A stretch of DNA of 64,000 nt from Oreohelix idahoensis (GCA_024509875.1 JAMPIV010012282.1:1-64000); one strand, 5' to 3'. Shown: positions 23,685 through 35,468, counted from the stretch's first letter. Program-made: numbers and translations. The notes: generated from the letters alone by a model not told the origin.

Positions 23685-24261
23685 TGTCGTACAGATAGGT
23701 TTGAGTTATTTTTGGCCCGTCTGAGTAGAGTGGATGGTGAAAGGAACGTGAGAAAGGTGGGAGAAATAGATTTCACAGGTGGTAGATTAAGGAAAAAGAT
23801 TTGTCTCTGGAATGAGTAAGTTTCTCTATTCCAGCCTATCTACACGACTGTAATTTAGTACAAGGCAACCTTGCCCTCCTCATACATATAAATATAAGTT
23901 TAACTACACACACACACAGCTATGTGACAAAAAGACACATAAACGTGAAAAAACTACGGTTAATTGGGTATGGGTCTGACCAACACACGAAGTTAAGTTT
24001 CTTTGTTGTTTATTGTCATTAAACTTGACAACACCAATTATCTAAAGAAAAGATCAAAGAAATCAGATTTACATACATATGAAATAACAAAAATAGATGC
24101 GCCTATGGAGAAAAGAACCCAAAGTTAATAACTCAAAGGTCGAAGGTTAGCACTATGATACAGAGTAGACAGTAGAGTAAACAAAATCTGACTCTATAGG
24201 TACAGTAAAGTAAACAAATTAGGCAAATCCAGAGTTGGTAAAATCTCTGTAACAAAGAAAA

Positions 24262-24302
<41 letters not shown>

Positions 24303-26172
24303 CAAACAGTGGCCACTCTCTCACTCTTACCTCCCAGGAAATATTCCTCGGCGTACAACTATCCTGTTCAATTCCCACATTGGCCCCAGTTCATTCTCTA
24401 ACAAAACTTTTGATAGGAACGCCAAATGTGGTAGTTTTTCTAGCTAACAAATGCTACTGTGAATAGTCGATGTAGGAGTGCTCTTGTGGTTCACAGTTAA
24501 AAAGAGGCAAATACTTCCAGTATCGGAATGCGTCTGGTTGCAAAAAATGTTACAATGAAAAATGATGATAACCCTATCGGCTGACTCTATGTTAGAGTGC
24601 CGATTCTGAAACAGCGTAAATTTCTGGATGCTTCGCTTGAATACGACTGTCAGAAGTCGGGAATAAATGTTATCTTTTGTACACCCCAGTGGGCTGATAA
24701 AATTGAAAAAAAAATGTTGCTGAGTTTGGTAAGTCCAGTTAAATTACTTTTAGTGTCAGAACTGTTCTCATGTATCTTTGCCGCGTACGCTTATAATGAA
24801 GATCGGTACCGCTAAACCCAATTTGAGGCAAAGGTAACTAACAGTAAAATTTCCCAGACCAAAACAAACAAAAGAAAAGTCCGCTGGACGCTCTTGATCA
24901 GGTCTGCTAGGAATATAAGAAAAACATTTATCGAAAAATACTACTCTTCCATATAGCTATATATATGCACACAGACGGGGACAAGAAGGTCTCTTATCCA
25001 TTCCGCCAGTCCTGATTAAAGTTAAATGGCACAGGTTTTTTTTTAGCCTACCCTATCGTGCGTCGCTTAGCGAGTGTAGGTTGGATTGAGTTATGCGACT
25101 CTTCACCCCCCCCACCCTCCTGCTCGCGGGTTAACGATCAGCGTACAGTGTCAGTTATCACAAACTATCGCCGGTCGATAAGAAGCTATTAATATGGTCG
25201 GCGTCTGATAGTTTAGTCGTATGATATTAAATAATAGGCACTTATAATAAATACGCACAATGAACTAAAGCGTGAATTCTTTTCTGTCACTATTAGTCGC
25301 GCCTAGCACATAAACCAGTCAGCTAAAACTGCCTCTTCTTGTGTGAGAAAGCGTGTGGTGAAAATTAACATTATAACTGAACGTCTGGTATGAAATAGCT
25401 ACTCGTTATTTTATTTCACTAGTTTTAACAGCTAGAAAATTAAAGTGAATTATAATGGTAAAAGCTAACACTTTTAATTGGTAAAAGCTAACACTTTTAA
25501 ACACGTAAGCACTAATTTCTATTACCAGAAATCAGAATGCAAAATCCCCACGAATTGCTAATAACACATTTAACAAGATGGTTCTAGAACTGCGTGCTTA
25601 GACTATCCAAAAATTCTGAGTGACAACTAATGCCATGTTTAAGAAAATACAGTTTATATATCATTATATTTCTCTGATCTATAGATGTTGTTAATTTTCG
25701 CGCTATTGCGTGTAACGGAGAATCAGAAACAGAGTTACAAGATAAAGGCTTACAGGTCAGTCTTTCGTCGGCGTTGCTAACCGACATCAGAAGAATTCTT
25801 ACGTCTAACGGGTCTCTCGACGATTTTGCCCGTGAGTCTACTTCAAAGTGTACTCGGGGAATCTTGGATTTCCCCTCGTAGACTTCTGTGTATTTCACGT
25901 GCGGTCTGTCAGGTATCGTATGATTGACAGATAAGCTCGCGTGAAAAGACGAGGTAAACAAACCTGATTCGCTACCTGTTATGATGGGCAGGTCACGAAA
26001 GTTTGTAAACACTTCGTTTGCTTATGTTCAAAGAAAAGAGGCGGGACGAAAAAGTAGCTTGTGTGAGTAAACACAGGCAGAAAATGCATGGTGTTTCTAG
26101 CAAATCATAGAGCGCTACGTGATTACAAAAACTGTCAGATTACTGTAGGCTCTTTTTTCATTATACGTCACA
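23685..26172 (+). mobile_element. Element X, copy 1 (2.5 kb, TGT...ACA ends)
   Basis: Ends are defined by comparison with the reverse-complement copy at 56106-60887: TGTCGTACAG at the left and ACGTCACA at the right. Flanks are ACATC and CCATC, a 5-bp TSD with one mismatch. No long TIR, no internal LTR pair and no recognisable transposase or polymerase. A 142-codon minus-strand frame (25584-26012) is not conserved intact in copy 2. TG...CA ends with a 5-bp duplication fit a solo LTR of unusual length; a non-autonomous Ginger-like DNA element is the alternative. Confidence 0.75.
24267..24300. repeat. (CT)n microsatellite inside element X copy 1
   Basis: A pure CT run; the matching position of copy 2 (near 60280) has only 'gaaagagagagtg'. 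It therefore expanded after the copies separated, or contracted in copy 2. Confidence 0.85.
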
Positions 26173-26309
26173 CCATCCATTCTAGGTCTCTCCATGTGTT
26201 CTTTATCCCATTCTTTCTGTCCCACGAGTGTCTGTTAATGGCCAATATTTATTTTTTTACTGCTAATTTCGCTGTCGTTGTTTTCTGCAGTAACTGACTA
26301 CTATAAACA

Positions 26310-27514
26310 CAGGGTTGCCAATTGTCCTTTTTTTTGACACCAAATTGCACAAATCTGGCCTTTAAAAAATTGGTTATTGTCAAATAATTCGTATGGCTTT
26401 TTGGCGTTTTTTGGCTTTTTTAAACATTGGTTGGTGTCGAAAAATTTGTTTGGCTTTTTTATGTTTTTTTTCTTTAAAAGAAAAATAGATTGGCGTCTAA
26501 AAAAATTCGGTTGGCTTTTTGGTGATTTTTTTGGCTTTTTTAAAAAAAAAGCTAAAATTGCCTGGACTGAAAGCAGTATGCGGGTATTTAATTATATCAA
26601 AGAAATACAAAACTAAACGATTGAAGCTAATATAAATTGCTACCTATCATCTACGCCTATATAGACATCTAGGCCACCGTTTCAACATGACCTACTGATT
26701 ATGAGAATTTTTCATAACTGATTGTGAACCGGGAAGGTATGTGTTTGTGGCAGGATAACCACAAAAACGACATGAGCCTGACAAACTGCACCGATTGCAT
26801 CGGATTGTGCGTAAACCGCGGTTGGTTCTAATAACTCAGTGTGGTCTAGAGGGCGATGAGGCCTATCAAGAAATAGAAAAAGCCAAGGTTAGATGGTTGC
26901 CTATGCAAGAAGAATCTCTTAGTCAAGTTAGATGTAGACTTCCCTCAGCGACAGATAGTTTTTCAAGGCCTGTCAAAACCGAGCCATGCGATAATTTTGA
27001 ACAAAACTTCAAAGCCCCCATTTTCAGAGTTACCTTTTATACATACCGTACCGCAGAAAAAAACAACAGCACATTAGAAGGGCAATGCGGAAAACTAACT
27101 TTTGTTAATTGGAGAGAAGAGCCGCAATTATAAAAAAAGATGGACCCCCTACAGATAGTATTCAAAGAGCTCGCCGCAAATGCCTTTACGAGTAATGCTG
27201 TAATTGATGTGATACTCTCTCTTGTATCCTCAGTTAAGATGAAGCAAGAAATAGAGTGCAGCTGCATCTACTTGACGCTATTGTAAGAATCAGAGCTGAA
27301 CTGTTGTTTTTGAATAAATGTTGTAAGGACTTCACTTCATCGTTAACCATGTTAAAAGACTATACTTCTGACAAAGAATATGGCAAAGGTTACAGCATGG
27401 ATGACATTGATGACCTCACTCTGAAGCTTTTTTGTGATGTGAGTATGAATAATCTATTTAAGCAGTTTGGCTTTTTCGTTGGCTTCTTTCCACAATTTTC
27501 ATCTGGCAACCCTA
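26310..27514. mobile_element. Decayed DNA transposon, AGGGTTGCCA termini
   Basis: It begins CAGGGTTGCCAATTG and ends ATCTGGCAACCCTA, inverted relative to each other over ~10 bp. No TSD was found. The interior holds TTGGCTTTTT runs (26395-26550) and broken frames at 26795-27133 and 27256-27480. The latter includes RAELLFLNKCCKDF and YGKGYSMDDIDDLTL, loosely like a hAT transposase tail. Class is uncertain. Confidence 0.4.
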
Positions 27515-27539
27515 GTTTAACACCGTATAAAACAATTTC

Positions 27540-28875
27540 GTGATTTTAATGCCAGGCGAACTACGAAAAAGCATTCACAAAGAACAGGATGAAGAGCGCA
27601 AAATAAAAATTACGCAATTGTCCGGAGGAGAAGCCACACTCAGGGCACTCCCGGACTACAAAGTAATCAATGTCCTGGAGAAAGTAGTAGGCAAAAGAGG
27701 CATAATAAGTATCAGAAGGCATCAACAGGAAGTGACACTTGCCCTGAATGATACAGAAAAGACTAAAGCGCTGATGACTGCTCTGGCATCCGGGCCTACA
27801 GAATTTCAGCTACCACACCGGATCAAAATCCAAGCAGAAATCTACACTGAAACCAAGAGAGTAGTCATCAAAGGGATAGACACCAGCTTGTCAGACACAG
27901 AGGCCCTCAGCTACATCCAGGCCGAGAACCCTCGGTACAGGTTCACACACGCAGAAAGGCTTAAGTCCTGGAACAAAGAAGACACCAGACTGATAATAGT
28001 GACTCTACAAGGGAAAACAATCCCAGAAAACATCACTATCCAGAATAGACCTCGAAGAACACATGCCTACATCCCGCCAGTGATGCAGTGTTCAAAGTGC
28101 CATGGATTTTCTCACACAAAGAATACGTGCAGAAAAGAGACGGTCTGTAGATACTGTGCGGGCAGCCACGACTGCCCTAAGGCAAAACAAGACAGCGACT
28201 ACAAAGCGCCAAACAACAATAGAAAATGTACCAACTGCCTCGGAAAGCACGGAGCACGATACCGCGGGTGTCCCGAATACCAACAAACAAGGCAAATAAT
28301 CTAAGTTGCCATTGGAAAGGGGGTATCGTACCAAGAGGCAAAAAACACACTGAAGGCAAGTACTCTAGGTAATAGGCGCCGAGACAGCCTAACGGAACAA
28401 GTCAGACGGCTCACGACTGAAGTGAGGGATTTGAAACAACAACTGCGAAAGGAGAGAGAAAACCGCCAGCCATACAAAAACAGAACCTCAACTGACAGTT
28501 GTGAAGAAATCCATGACAGCTCGGAAAGCGCGAAACAACAACAATTCATAAACGACATGAAAATAATACACCAAGACATGAAAAGAATTCAGCAGCAGGT
28601 AGAAGAAGATGTCAGGAAGCTGATAGAACTGACAGATGGAAACGAACAACTACTGAAAAGAATAGAGGCAGAAAGAATGACCATTGAAGAAATTACATCA
28701 ACACAAAAGACACCAAAACGAACTACCAATCAGACGAAGAAGTCATCGAGGAAATGCTAGAAGAGCTACTCCCAACAATTATAGAAAAAGCGCTTTCCCA
28801 GATACAGGAGAAGAGGAAGACACAAGAAACAGAAACGAAGAGGGCAAAAACACACACAACCACACAAGCCAGATA
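27540..28875 (+). pseudogene. LINE ORF1 (gag-like, zinc-knuckle) remnant
   Basis: The frame starts at 27540, probably 5'-truncated. Residues ~180-245 carry three Cys/His knuckles: CSKCHGFSHTKNTC (a canonical CCHC), then CRYCAGSHDC and CTNCLGKHGARYRGC variants. This arrangement is known from ORF1 proteins of Jockey/I/CR1-type LINEs, which bind RNA. An in-frame TAA at 28302-28304 interrupts it; the same frame then continues with GVSYQEAKNTL and a Glu/Lys/Gln-rich coiled coil (28400-28700). A frameshift near 28700 leads to an acidic helix (DEEVIEEMLEELLPTIIEKA) ending at a stop at 28873-28875. No ORF2 follows. Confidence 0.8.
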
Positions 28876-28954
28876 GGGAGGCAGGATATGAAAAACACAA
28901 TGAACACACCACGGACAGGCAAGCAACGGAGAGGAATCCGGACAGTCAGTTAGT

Positions 28955-28986
28955 GGTCCTTTTTAGGACCAGTCCTTTTCAGGACT
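28955..28986 (+). other. Two abutting histone-type stem-loops after ORF1
   Basis: 28955-28970 reads GGTCCTTTTTAGGACC, which fits the metazoan replication-dependent histone mRNA 3' stem-loop consensus (6-bp stem, 4-base T-rich loop, GG...CC ends). 28971-28986 reads AGTCCTTTTCAGGACT, the same geometry with an A-T base pair. They are immediately adjacent, ~80 bases beyond the probable ORF1 stop. A histone gene is not present. Function is inferred only from shape. Confidence 0.55.
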
Positions 28987-28999
28987 AACAACCGGCCAA

Positions 29000-29530
29000 C
29001 ATCGAAGAACCTAACACACAATATACCCCAATTATAACCAATTTCCAGGTTGAACAGGGTATTACAGCAACATAGTAGACGAAAACAACAACAACAACAC
29101 AACAACAAATGTTGCCGGCATAACAATTTGGATTGATACACGAACACATACACACTGATACACTACAGTCAACTTAGTAATACAACAGACCAACGTAACA
29201 CAACTGATACTAATAAATGTACAGGTCACGGCTGGGAACTTCGCCAACACAAAAAAATGAGGCAACTTAAATAAACATCACCAGGACAGGAACTGTCAAA
29301 ACAATCGGTGGAACACCTGCTAACTGGACGCTATGTTTATTAGGAATCTAACATTTAGATTGTAGTCACATTGAGATTGTATATAAATTGTACTTCGTTA
29401 GTCAACACATTAGGTTTTTTTAAAGATCACATTCAAAGTTCGAGGATTCGACTTTTCTACTAAGCAGGTTAGTTCGTAGTAAACGAGTTTAAGTTTTACA
29501 GTTATGGCTAAGAAGGTTTTTTTTTAATGT
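29000..29530. other. AC-rich downstream region, no gene recognised
   Basis: 29000-29290 is rich in CAACA and ACACA and is probably the 3' part of the ORF1 remnant element. The following AT-rich part shows nothing definable. Confidence 0.3.
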
Positions 29531-29539
29531 ATACTATTA

Positions 29540-29720
29540 TAGTTTATCGTGCAGTTCTCGGTGGGTCTCTGAAGAGACAAATAAAGAACAAGGCTACTGC
29601 ACCACCAAGCGTGCCGTATAAGGCGACTAATCCGAGGTTGGGCATGGGGTGGCAACCTCATCATGTAAAACCAATTGCCACAGAAGCCACAACGTAGACT
29701 TCCAGACGGCAACTTGAATA
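29540..29720 (+). repeat. Dispersed repeat resembling LINE 5' leader
   Basis: Contains 'gtgccgtataaggcgacta', 'gaggttgggcatggggtggc' and 'aacctcatcatgtaaaacca', shared with 5070-5260, 32580-32790 and 62200-62440. Confidence 0.5.
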
Positions 29721-30124
29721 AGTTTAAAGAAAGCGGTGGTCAGTCTGATGTTGTTTGTATCTCCGTAGAGTTTGTCAAGGTGTGGTATCGGAGACAGCCA
29801 TATGTGCTTTCTTTGTTCTTCATATGTTGGGTACTTTTGCAGCAGATGTTCAGCTGTCATTGTATCGGTGCCACGGCTACACTATCAGTAGTTCCTACCT
29901 TTAGCTAAAAACAATAAGAAAAATTTACAGTAATTTTAAGGCTTAGAAGCTCCAAACACTTCAAAAAATATACTGTAGGCACTCGAATAATAAAACTCGC
30001 TACACATTTTTTTTAAAAATTCACGCGCCAGATGCTATCAATTGTAAATAATATTTTGATGTAAATATTGAGCAAAAAGGGATAAAGTTATGGTGATTTC
30101 TGTTTTAAAGCGAAACATTTAAAA

Positions 30125-30465
30125 AACAAGTTGTAATCGATTATTCCAGTTTTAGCAATGGTTGTCTTTTGCATAAATGCGAGAGCATTTGCTATGTTAG
30201 AGGTTTGTGATATGGAATTTGGCAAGTATGGTCACGAATAACAAATTGTTTGGCTGTAACATTTCAGTATTTCATTATATTTTCAGGACAATGTTGCCTT
30301 TTAACAAGTAAAATAAATAATAAAGTCCTTAGTGATTTAAAAAAAATATTATTTATGATTTATTTTATAATTTATCAAATTGTTCGAAATTGATCAACTC
30401 ATCGTCGATTAAAGAAATTCGATTAATCGATTAAGATTTTAAAAATCGATCCAATCCCTAATTAT
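30125..30465 (+). mobile_element. hAT-like MITE, second copy (left end lost)
   Basis: Matches 40130-40483: 'agaggtttgtgatatggaat', 'gacaatgttgccttttaaca' and the right end with 'attcgattaatcgattaag' and AATCCCTA. The left ~80 bp are not recognisable. Confidence 0.7.
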
Positions 30466-30782
30466 AACTGAAGATTAGGTTGAGCACTGCAGACTCTCTG
30501 CCGAGATGGTGGATGAACTGAGACAAATGAAGCTCATCTGATGCTATTTCACTCTCCTAGAGGAATTAGAACGTTATTTAGAGAATTACATATAAAAATT
30601 CTCCCTTATGATGTCTCCTATTTAACAATCTTATTAATTCTTGGCTCTGATCTTTCTCCTTTCATTTCTTTTTAAAATTATTTTCTAAGATGTTTTTCGA
30701 GGACACTTTATTTGATGAGAGTGTTGCGAGGTTTTTTTTTAAAAATATCATTGTCTAGGTCTTGCACAGGCAGCGCAACTTT

Positions 30783-30883
<101 letters not shown>

Positions 30884-31316
30884 AAGTATTTATAGCTTTG
30901 CTAGTCAAAGGTTGCAAAATATATTGAAAATATCACCTACTTTGGCATAATTTAATTTGAAACAATCAAAAGTATATTAAACTTAAAGTAAACACATCAG
31001 TAACTTCAGTTCATACTCGTATTGAGGTTTCATAAAATAATGTTAATCTCGAAAAAAATCCACAAAAATGTAACGTTGTTATCAGTGAATTATTTCTCTT
31101 CGTTATTATCCCACGGCAAAGTAAAATACTCCTCCATTGAACGAACTAGCAATCCATTTGCTACCAGATCAACATCGTGTAGAAAGGTGTGTATTACACT
31201 GTATTAACAAAAAAGAATGGTATAATTAAATCCAATTTAAAACTGAAGATTATAATTATTAACCGATATTTCAGCTGCGATTGTAATATTAATATTAGTC
31301 GTTCACTTGGCAGTTG

Positions 31317-31757
31317 TCAAGCCAATCCTATTGTATGGCTCTGAGACATGGAGAGCAACAAAAACAACAACCAAAAAGCTAGACTTTTATAAACGGGTGC
31401 TTGCGTAGAATAGAAGGACTGAAATGGTATGACAAAGTCACAAATGTGGAATTGATGACAAAAACCAGACAAGTGCCAGTGGAACAAGAGTTGAGAAGAA
31501 GACGCTGGCGATGGAATAGGACACACATTGAGGAAACCTGTTGATAGCATTACAAGGCAGTCATTGTTCTGAAATCCACAGGGAAAGAGAGACAGAGGTA
31601 GACCAAAAAACACATGGAGAAGAGAACTGGAAACAGAGGTGAAAATGATGAGGAAAACATGGAACGAACTTGAGCGGATGGCACAGGACAGGAAGACTTG
31701 GCATGTGTTTGTTGAAGGCCTATGCTCCTCGTGGAGCTAAAGGGTATTGATTGATTG
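31317..31757 (+). mobile_element. RTE-2 LINE, 5'-truncated, TSD-bounded
   Basis: TSD ACTTGGCAGTTGT at 31304-31316 and 31758-31770. It covers the ORF2 C-terminal end, from a segment like LLYGSETW to GKRDRGRPKNTWRR, ending 'ctcgtggagctaaagggtat' with a (TGAT)n tail. Frameshifts disable the frame. Confidence 0.9.
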
Positions 31758-32067
31758 ACTTGGCAGTTGTTAACTTTTGCGTATATAAAAGTACACTTTG
31801 GAGATTTAGGTTACACAATCTTTTTCGTTCCAACATCATTTATGTAAGGAGTGAGCCTAGCTCGTATTTGTTTGTATGACTTCATATTTTTCAAACCCCT
31901 CCCCCTATCGTCACACTTCGTCACAACATTTTGACCCCCCCTTTTCCCCCTCACTGTGTGACGTCGTATATTGGCGACCCTATGTGCTAGCGTGTTGGTT
32001 TGTTGAATTCTCGTTTCAGTCTTCCTTGTCTAATCTACCGTCCGTTTTGTAAACGTAACGCCAAGAT

Positions 32068-32517
32068 AGGCGGTCGGGGTCAGATTGGCTAAGAGGTATG
32101 GCGTCTGCCTCTGGTTCTAAAGGTACCAGGTTCGCTCCCAGTACAGGGAATATAATGGATGACAATTTTTTTCAGAACTAACGGATCCTAATGATGTCAA
32201 ACTTCCCCTGATCTCCAGGGTGGTGAGTTCAGATGCTTAGCCTTCTCGGATAAGGGCGAAAAAATAACTCGACCGTTGGAAATCGTAAAGAGTAGGACAT
32301 ACGGCCGCTGCGCTGGCAAAATTTAAAAATTAGGAAACCTACCCACCACAAAAATATTTATAGAATGTGTGATTCAAGTATACACACATTGGGTCCTCGC
32401 CGGTGCTACGGAGTTCGTGCACTGTGCTGAGATCCTCCTTGTGTGATCGAAGGGGGGAGATCGGAGCTCTGATGGAGTTGTCCGTGTGCAATGAAGATAG
32501 TCCTTAAAACCAAACCA
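32068..32517 (+). mobile_element. tRNA-derived SINE, family b, full length (450 bp)
   Basis: TSD AACGCCAAGAT at 32057-32067 and 32518-32528. A-box TTGGCTAAGAGG (32085-32096) and B-box GGTTCGCTCCC (32129-32139) have tRNA-like spacing and form an internal Pol III promoter. The body holds 'gatgcttagccttctcgg' and 'tgtgtgattcaagtataca'. The tail is (AAACC)n. Partial copies: 19480-19680 and 39330-39425. Confidence 0.9.
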
Positions 32518-32579
32518 AACGCCAAGATTTTATTTCTTGTTCTAAACTCAGCCACTTGTTTTATTTTGGTGCAGTCCAG

Positions 32580-32790
32580 ATGTAATATCGCTCTGCCATT
32601 TTTTTGTGACTTACTGCTGTACTAGTAGAAGGTATGCTGTAAGAAGCGACTAACATAAGATTGTGCACGGAGCTGGAAAACTCATCGTGCCAAACAAATT
32701 GCTGCAGAGACTACCACTGGAAGAGCGCGTGAAGGCTTCCTGGAAAAAAGACCAACTTCAGTGGTGACCTCGTGCTTCATAAGGAGCAAC
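32580..32790 (+). repeat. Dispersed repeat resembling LINE 5' leader
   Basis: 'ctgtaagaagcgactaacat', 'gattgtgcacggagctgg' and 'aaacaaattgctgcagagac' match the other copies of this family. A (GATGATG GTG)n microsatellite follows at 32805-32870. Confidence 0.4.
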
Positions 32791-33129
32791 AACAGAAAAT
32801 GAGATGATGATGGGGGTGGTGATGATGGTGGTGATGATGGTGGTGATGATGATGATGGTGATGATTATTAGAGGCTAGTAGAGAACCAATTTAATATTTG
32901 ACATTCAGTATATATCTTTAATTATCAAAGCACTTATTTCAATACACAATTTCTTTAACAGAATTAAAACTTCGGGGACAAGCCACACATAAATAAGGAT
33001 TATGGATATGTATAAAAATTTCGCCAAAAGAGCGAATATATTGAAATAAATAGAAATGTTGAACATCAAATAATGATCAGCTCGTTGGTTTTCTTCTCGG
33101 ATACTGGCTATGTAGACTTAATTAAATCG

Positions 33130-33240
33130 AAACCTTGTAACGACCAGCTTCAGTCTACCTAGCTGTGAATGAGTAACTGACTCTGCGTTTCAGTTAGGGA
33201 AGACAAAGGCAACGAGGAAAGGAACTGGTCACCCCCACCT
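33130..33240 (+). mobile_element. SINE-c body fragment (no tRNA head)
   Basis: 'agctgtgaatgagtaactga' and 'ggcaacgaggaaaggaactg' match the body of 20535-20785. The A/B-box head is missing. Confidence 0.6.
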
Positions 33241-33292
33241 CAAACAGCTTTACCTTTTTATTCTTAAACGAGTAAGTCACCCGCTAAAACAT

Positions 33293-33422
33293 CTTTTTCT
33301 TCTTTCTTTGATCCTTAGCCGCCGACCGTCAAAGCAGTCAGTGGCCATTACGCCTGGTGGCGTCTTGTAGGGCAACAACAAATTGATTCCACTTTGCAGG
33401 AAACAAGATGGGCAGAGCATCT
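33293..33422 (-). mobile_element. Short RTE-1 insertion with 5' inversion
   Basis: TSD CGCTAAAACAT at 33282-33292 and 33423-33433. The first ~104 bp are the reverse complement of the RTE-1 3' end (GAA tail first). The last ~26 bp (aggaaacaagatgggcagag) are RTE-1 sequence from ~1.5 kb upstream in the LINE, in the opposite orientation. This is the pattern expected from twin priming. Confidence 0.85.
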
Positions 33423-33433
33423 CGCTAAAACAT

Positions 33434-34100
33434 GGAGAGAAATAATGATCTTGTTCGCTCTCTGTTGCATGACCTGACGGGGGCACTAGAATCTCCTGTG
33501 GTCTTTACATTTTGCTGCAGAAATACGGAAACAGTGGAACGAAAGCAGAGAAGCTTCGTCTGTGATGAGCAATCAGACTTCACTGGCTAAATATATAAAT
33601 ATATGGTGGAGACACTTATTCATACTTACCCAAACTATTTAATATTAATGGGTGAAATTCCAGAAATTGTATCACCGAAAAGCAAAAGAGGCAGGAATAT
33701 TTCTGCTTTATTTTTAAAAATCCCTCGCCATGAAGTATAATGAGAAGAAATGTGCATTTTTTCAACAGGCCCGCGATGTAGTTCCTCGGCCGGAGTGCCC
33801 ATGAAAAGATTGCAAATTTGGTGGGAAAAGATTGTACATAGCGTTAACGATAAGGAAGTTCCCTAATAAGGGCATACTTTGCATAATCATAGCGCATTCT
33901 AGATGAGCACGTTTACCCATCAAAACAGAGTCGGGATAATATATTTAAAGCACCGTCTTAAACTTTTAGCATCTCCTACACATTTAGAAGACTGAGAAAT
34001 GTGAATAGGTAAATAGGGCGTAACTGACTAATTACGTAACAGCTTTTTAACCGCAACATATTTTGGGGGTTAAATGTACGCTTATCAATTAAAATTGCTG
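33434..34100. other. Stretch without recognised feature
   Basis: AT-rich. A short RTE-like phrase was looked for and not found. It may contain more of the Helitron seen next, too decayed to recognise. Confidence 0.3.
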
Positions 34101-34105
34101 TCTTG

Positions 34106-34345
34106 TTAGCCTGTGTCCTGAACATATACTTTAAGATTGTCTGGGTTCATTCCACGCCTGAGCGCTACATAAATATGACCATGAGCAAAGACTTCTGGTA
34201 GATATGCACCTAGATGATCAAGTGATTGTTCCTGTGCTTTTTTGACTGTCATGGGAAAGACTAAAATCACAGGATATCTCAAATTGACAGGAAGGCTAGG
34301 ATCGTTTGGCTCAAAATTGATGAATGAAACGAAAACTCGTTCACT
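34106..34345 (-). pseudogene. Helitron PIF1-type helicase C-terminal relic
   Basis: The minus strand reads FEPNDPSLPVNLRYPVILVF, then PMTVKKAQEQSLDHLGAYLP, then HGHIYVALRRGMNPDNLKVY, and a stop at 34106-34108. This matches the last helicase motifs of PIF1/Helitron proteins (MTINKSQGQT..., then YVALSR). Substitutions such as KSQGQT to KAQEQS and SR to RR hit conserved motif residues. No Rep domain or Helitron hairpin end was found. It is a dead fragment. Confidence 0.8.
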
Positions 34346-35340
34346 TTAATTACTGCCAGTGATGATTTTTTTAAAGAAATTCAGTTCTCCGAAAGTTAAA
34401 AAACAAAAACAGGAAAATATATATAGAGTGGCTCTTTTATTATGAAACTAAATTTTCAAACTTCTCCGTTATTCTTGCCGGGTGTCACGAGAGGGTTGAT
34501 GTTATTGAAAGAATAAGATATCCTGGACAAAAAGTTGTATCAGATGATACCAGGATAGTGCCAGATAAGAGTCTGGTCTTATAAGAAATACCCCTTCTCT
34601 GAAAAGAGTAAGGGTGTATAGACATCAAAGGTAGGATCAAACTGTATAAGTTCCTAGAGAAGATGGTAATGTATTACTCTAAGTCCCTGCGTGTTCCCTC
34701 TCCAGATCCTCCTCTGTTAATTGTATTATTATTATTATTAATAACTCTGCTAGGGGTAATAACTTAATTATCTACCAACAGAAACTGTAACTTAACTTAA
34801 AGAATTTAAGTAAGTCTGCTAGTAAATATTTATAATTTATTTTTACACGTTTTCTTTTCTTGTGAAAATCTTTCACTGAATTCAAAAGTTGATTACAAAA
34901 TTAAATAAATAAAAACACTTGCAAATCGTTAAAATTATTTACAGTCTTTTATCTTTGTATGAACGTTCTCCTTTCTAGGCTGAAATCACTGTTGATGTAG
35001 ACTGTCTGTTGTTGCTAATATATTTGTTAAAACTATAACGACGTATTTATTTCTCACGATGACAATGCTATTTCACTTTAGAAATTGCAAAAACTACCAG
35101 TGCGTATTTAACAAATTGTTACTAGTATTTACCCAAAATGTGAAAACACCAAAGGATTGACTGTTTATTTTACTAGATATTTAAAAATGATCTGGATGAT
35201 GTGAAGTGGGATAAATGGGATTGTCATAAATGAAAAATGGAATTTTTGTACTTTTTAACCACAAAAATAGCGCCCCTCTCAATTTGGCGCCCAAGGCACC
35301 TGCCCCCTCCTTGCCCCACCCAAGTAACGCCACTGATGGT
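34346..35340. other. AT-rich stretch without recognised feature
   Basis: No domain, repeat boundary or RNA gene could be supported here. Confidence 0.3.
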
Positions 35341-35460
35341 AACACATATATGAACATAAACATAAAGATGGAAACCAGATTAATGTGAACAGTAAATAAT
35401 TAACATACGTGAGTATGTTGGCAGGCACTCGTGAGAAGTAGAGAAGTAGAAAACTAAACA
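35341..35460 (-). mobile_element. SINE-a 3' fragment (minus)
   Basis: The minus strand contains 'ctacttctcacgagtgcctg' and a diverged 'acatac...attaat' tail like 7600-7690. The tRNA head is absent. Confidence 0.5.
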
Positions 35461-35468
35461 ACATAAGC

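Noticed and set aside
23507..23776. Val-rich ORF
   Set aside because: Translation of the (ACT)n microsatellite.
25584..26012. 142-codon minus-strand ORF as a real gene
   Set aside because: It lies within element X, and the second copy has a broken frame at the same place. There is no domain.
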